A stretch of 64,000 nucleotides of DNA from the NCBI GenBank assembly GCA_021772025.1, contig JAETNT010000017.1, forward strand, positions 1 to 64,000, in the 5' to 3' direction. Below are positions 63,139 to 64,000 of the stretch, piece by piece. The DNA is from Enterocloster bolteae. Lineage in GTDB: Bacteria; Bacillota; Clostridia; Lachnospirales; Lachnospiraceae. The notes beneath the pieces are model-generated. The model was not told the origin of the DNA. It saw only the letters and a list, made by a program, of their open reading frames with translations, and searched no databases. The position numbers and the translations under genes were made by a program. Each line of letters opens with the position of its first letter. Position 1 is the stretch's first letter.

Positions 63139-64000
63139 TTAATAAATATCATCCAGCTTCTTTGCAAGCTTAAGATAAACTACCGTTACAATACCTGCAA
63201 TGCAGGCTGTTACCACGCTTAACGCAGCGCCGTATCCGTACTGAGGAACAGCCTGTTCATTTGCTGAAATCGGGAAGAAATAGCGGTAGCTGTACAATGA
63301 AGCTACCATGGTCGCATTATTAGGGCCGCCTTCTGTCAATACCATTACATTGGTAATATCATGGAATGCGGAAGTAATAGCCAGCATAAGAATGATTTTT
63401 AAAATAGGCCCCAGCATTGGGACGATAATATACCAAATGGTCTGCAGCCCATTGGCTCCGTCTATTCTGGCACTCTCTATGGCGTCCTCTGAGACCTGCT
63501 GGATTCCGGCTATAAAATATACCATGTAATTGCCCACACCGCCCCAGACGGCCGTTAAAATCAGTGTCTGCATGGCATGTTTTTTTCCCAGCCAGTTAAT
63601 AGGCTGGCTGACAATATGGGCTTCCATTAAGTATTTGTTAATCTCTCCATTATAGGCATTAAATAATAGGTAAAACACAAGTCCCATGACTGCGGAGCTC
63701 ATAATCGTAGGGAGAAAAATAATGCTTTGAATCACTCCGTTTCCTCTTTTATGAGTATTTAATAAAAAAGCAAGGAAAAAGGCAAGCGGGATAATAATCA
63801 GCACTTTTCCAAATCCATAGGTAAAGGTGTGAACCATACTTTCCCAATATACCTTGTCTCTAAATACCCTGGCAAGGTTCTCCAGCCCTACAAATCTGGG
63901 GATTCCGGTTCCGTAGCCGCCATACTGGTAAAATACATATTTTAATGCCCAGAGAACCGGATACAGCGAGCAGCCGGCAAATAAGATTAAATTAGGGATT
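63139..64000 (-). CDS. Carbohydrate ABC permease, MalF-like (5' end outside the window)
   Basis: The frame stays open to the window edge: upstream of the first internal ATG (63837) it continues with PVLWALKYVF and GLENLARVFRDKVYW, typical of the first half of CUT1 permeases. The visible part has five spans and the EAA loop ESARIDGANGLQTIWYIIVP. The start and probably the sugar-binding protein gene lie to the right of the window. Confidence 0.85.
   Translation of the reverse strand, partial: IPNLILFAGCSLYPVLWALKYVFYQYGGYGTGIPRFVGLENLARVFRDKVYWESMVHTFTYGFGKVLIIIPLAFFLAFLLNTHKRGNGVIQSIIFLPTIMSSAVMGLVFYLLFNAYNGEINKYLMEAHIVSQPINWLGKKHAMQTLILTAVWGGVGNYMVYFIAGIQQVSEDAIESARIDGANGLQTIWYIIVPMLGPILKIILMLAITSAFHDITNVMVLTEGGPNNATMVASLYSYRYFFPISANEQAVPQYGYGAALSVVTACIAGIVTVVYLKLAKKLDDIY

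Overview
This window most likely comes from the chromosome of an anaerobic, spore-forming Firmicute of the Lachnospiraceae type. Clues are a spoIIID gene with a sigma-E-like promoter, strong AGGAGG ribosome sites, Ala/Thr/Pro/Glu-rich linkers after the lipobox of binding proteins, many LacI/GntR/YesMN regulators, PTS and ABC sugar uptake, and a formylglycine-type sulfatase. I see no rRNA, tRNA, phage, IS transposase or CRISPR array. Assignment is by recognition of families only; no database search was run.

Layout. 1-118: end of an unusual tandem hairpin repeat. 119-3325: Cof-type HAD phosphatase, and a MATE exporter divergent from a LysR regulator. 3374-6997: beta-glucoside-type PTS IIBC divergent from a mannonate-dehydratase-like enolase-superfamily enzyme and its GntR regulator. 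7001-17985: the least described part, a nine-gene minus-strand operon (bicupin, LacI, lipoprotein/ATPase/two-permease importer, two xylose-isomerase-like TIM barrels, MATE) divergent from two further bicupin paralogues. Matching GAAA(C/G)TRGTTTC operators sit at both promoters. 18197-21286: assorted small genes. 21294-24186: a decayed sucrose-PTS region in which a deleted scrA is fused to a 5'-truncated metallo-beta-lactamase-fold gene, with an intact LacI regulator and two perfect operators. 24495-24773: spoIIID.

24860-40353 is a minus-strand cell-surface polysaccharide locus: glf, a GT8, five GT2 glycosyltransferases, a DegT aminotransferase, two flippases, an ATP-grasp ligase, DUF2304 and DUF2142 membrane proteins, rfbC and an ABC-2 export permease without its ATPase. 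A 151-bp compound palindrome (40448-40598) separates it from an upstream two-component system. 43848-46166 is a polar amino-acid ABC importer. 46299-50220 is an operon with pyrC, a YjjG-like nucleotidase, a split ThrE exporter and a HAD phosphatase. 50682-54780 is a MoxR ATPase / VWA / leucine-rich-repeat cluster whose third gene carries an in-frame stop.

54969-64000 is a sulfated-glycan locus: cytoplasmic sulfatase, heparinase II/III-type lyase, YesN/YesM two-component system and MalG/MalF-type permeases, the last running off the window edge. Neither enzyme has a signal peptide, so the locus probably imports sulfated oligosaccharides and breaks them down inside the cell.
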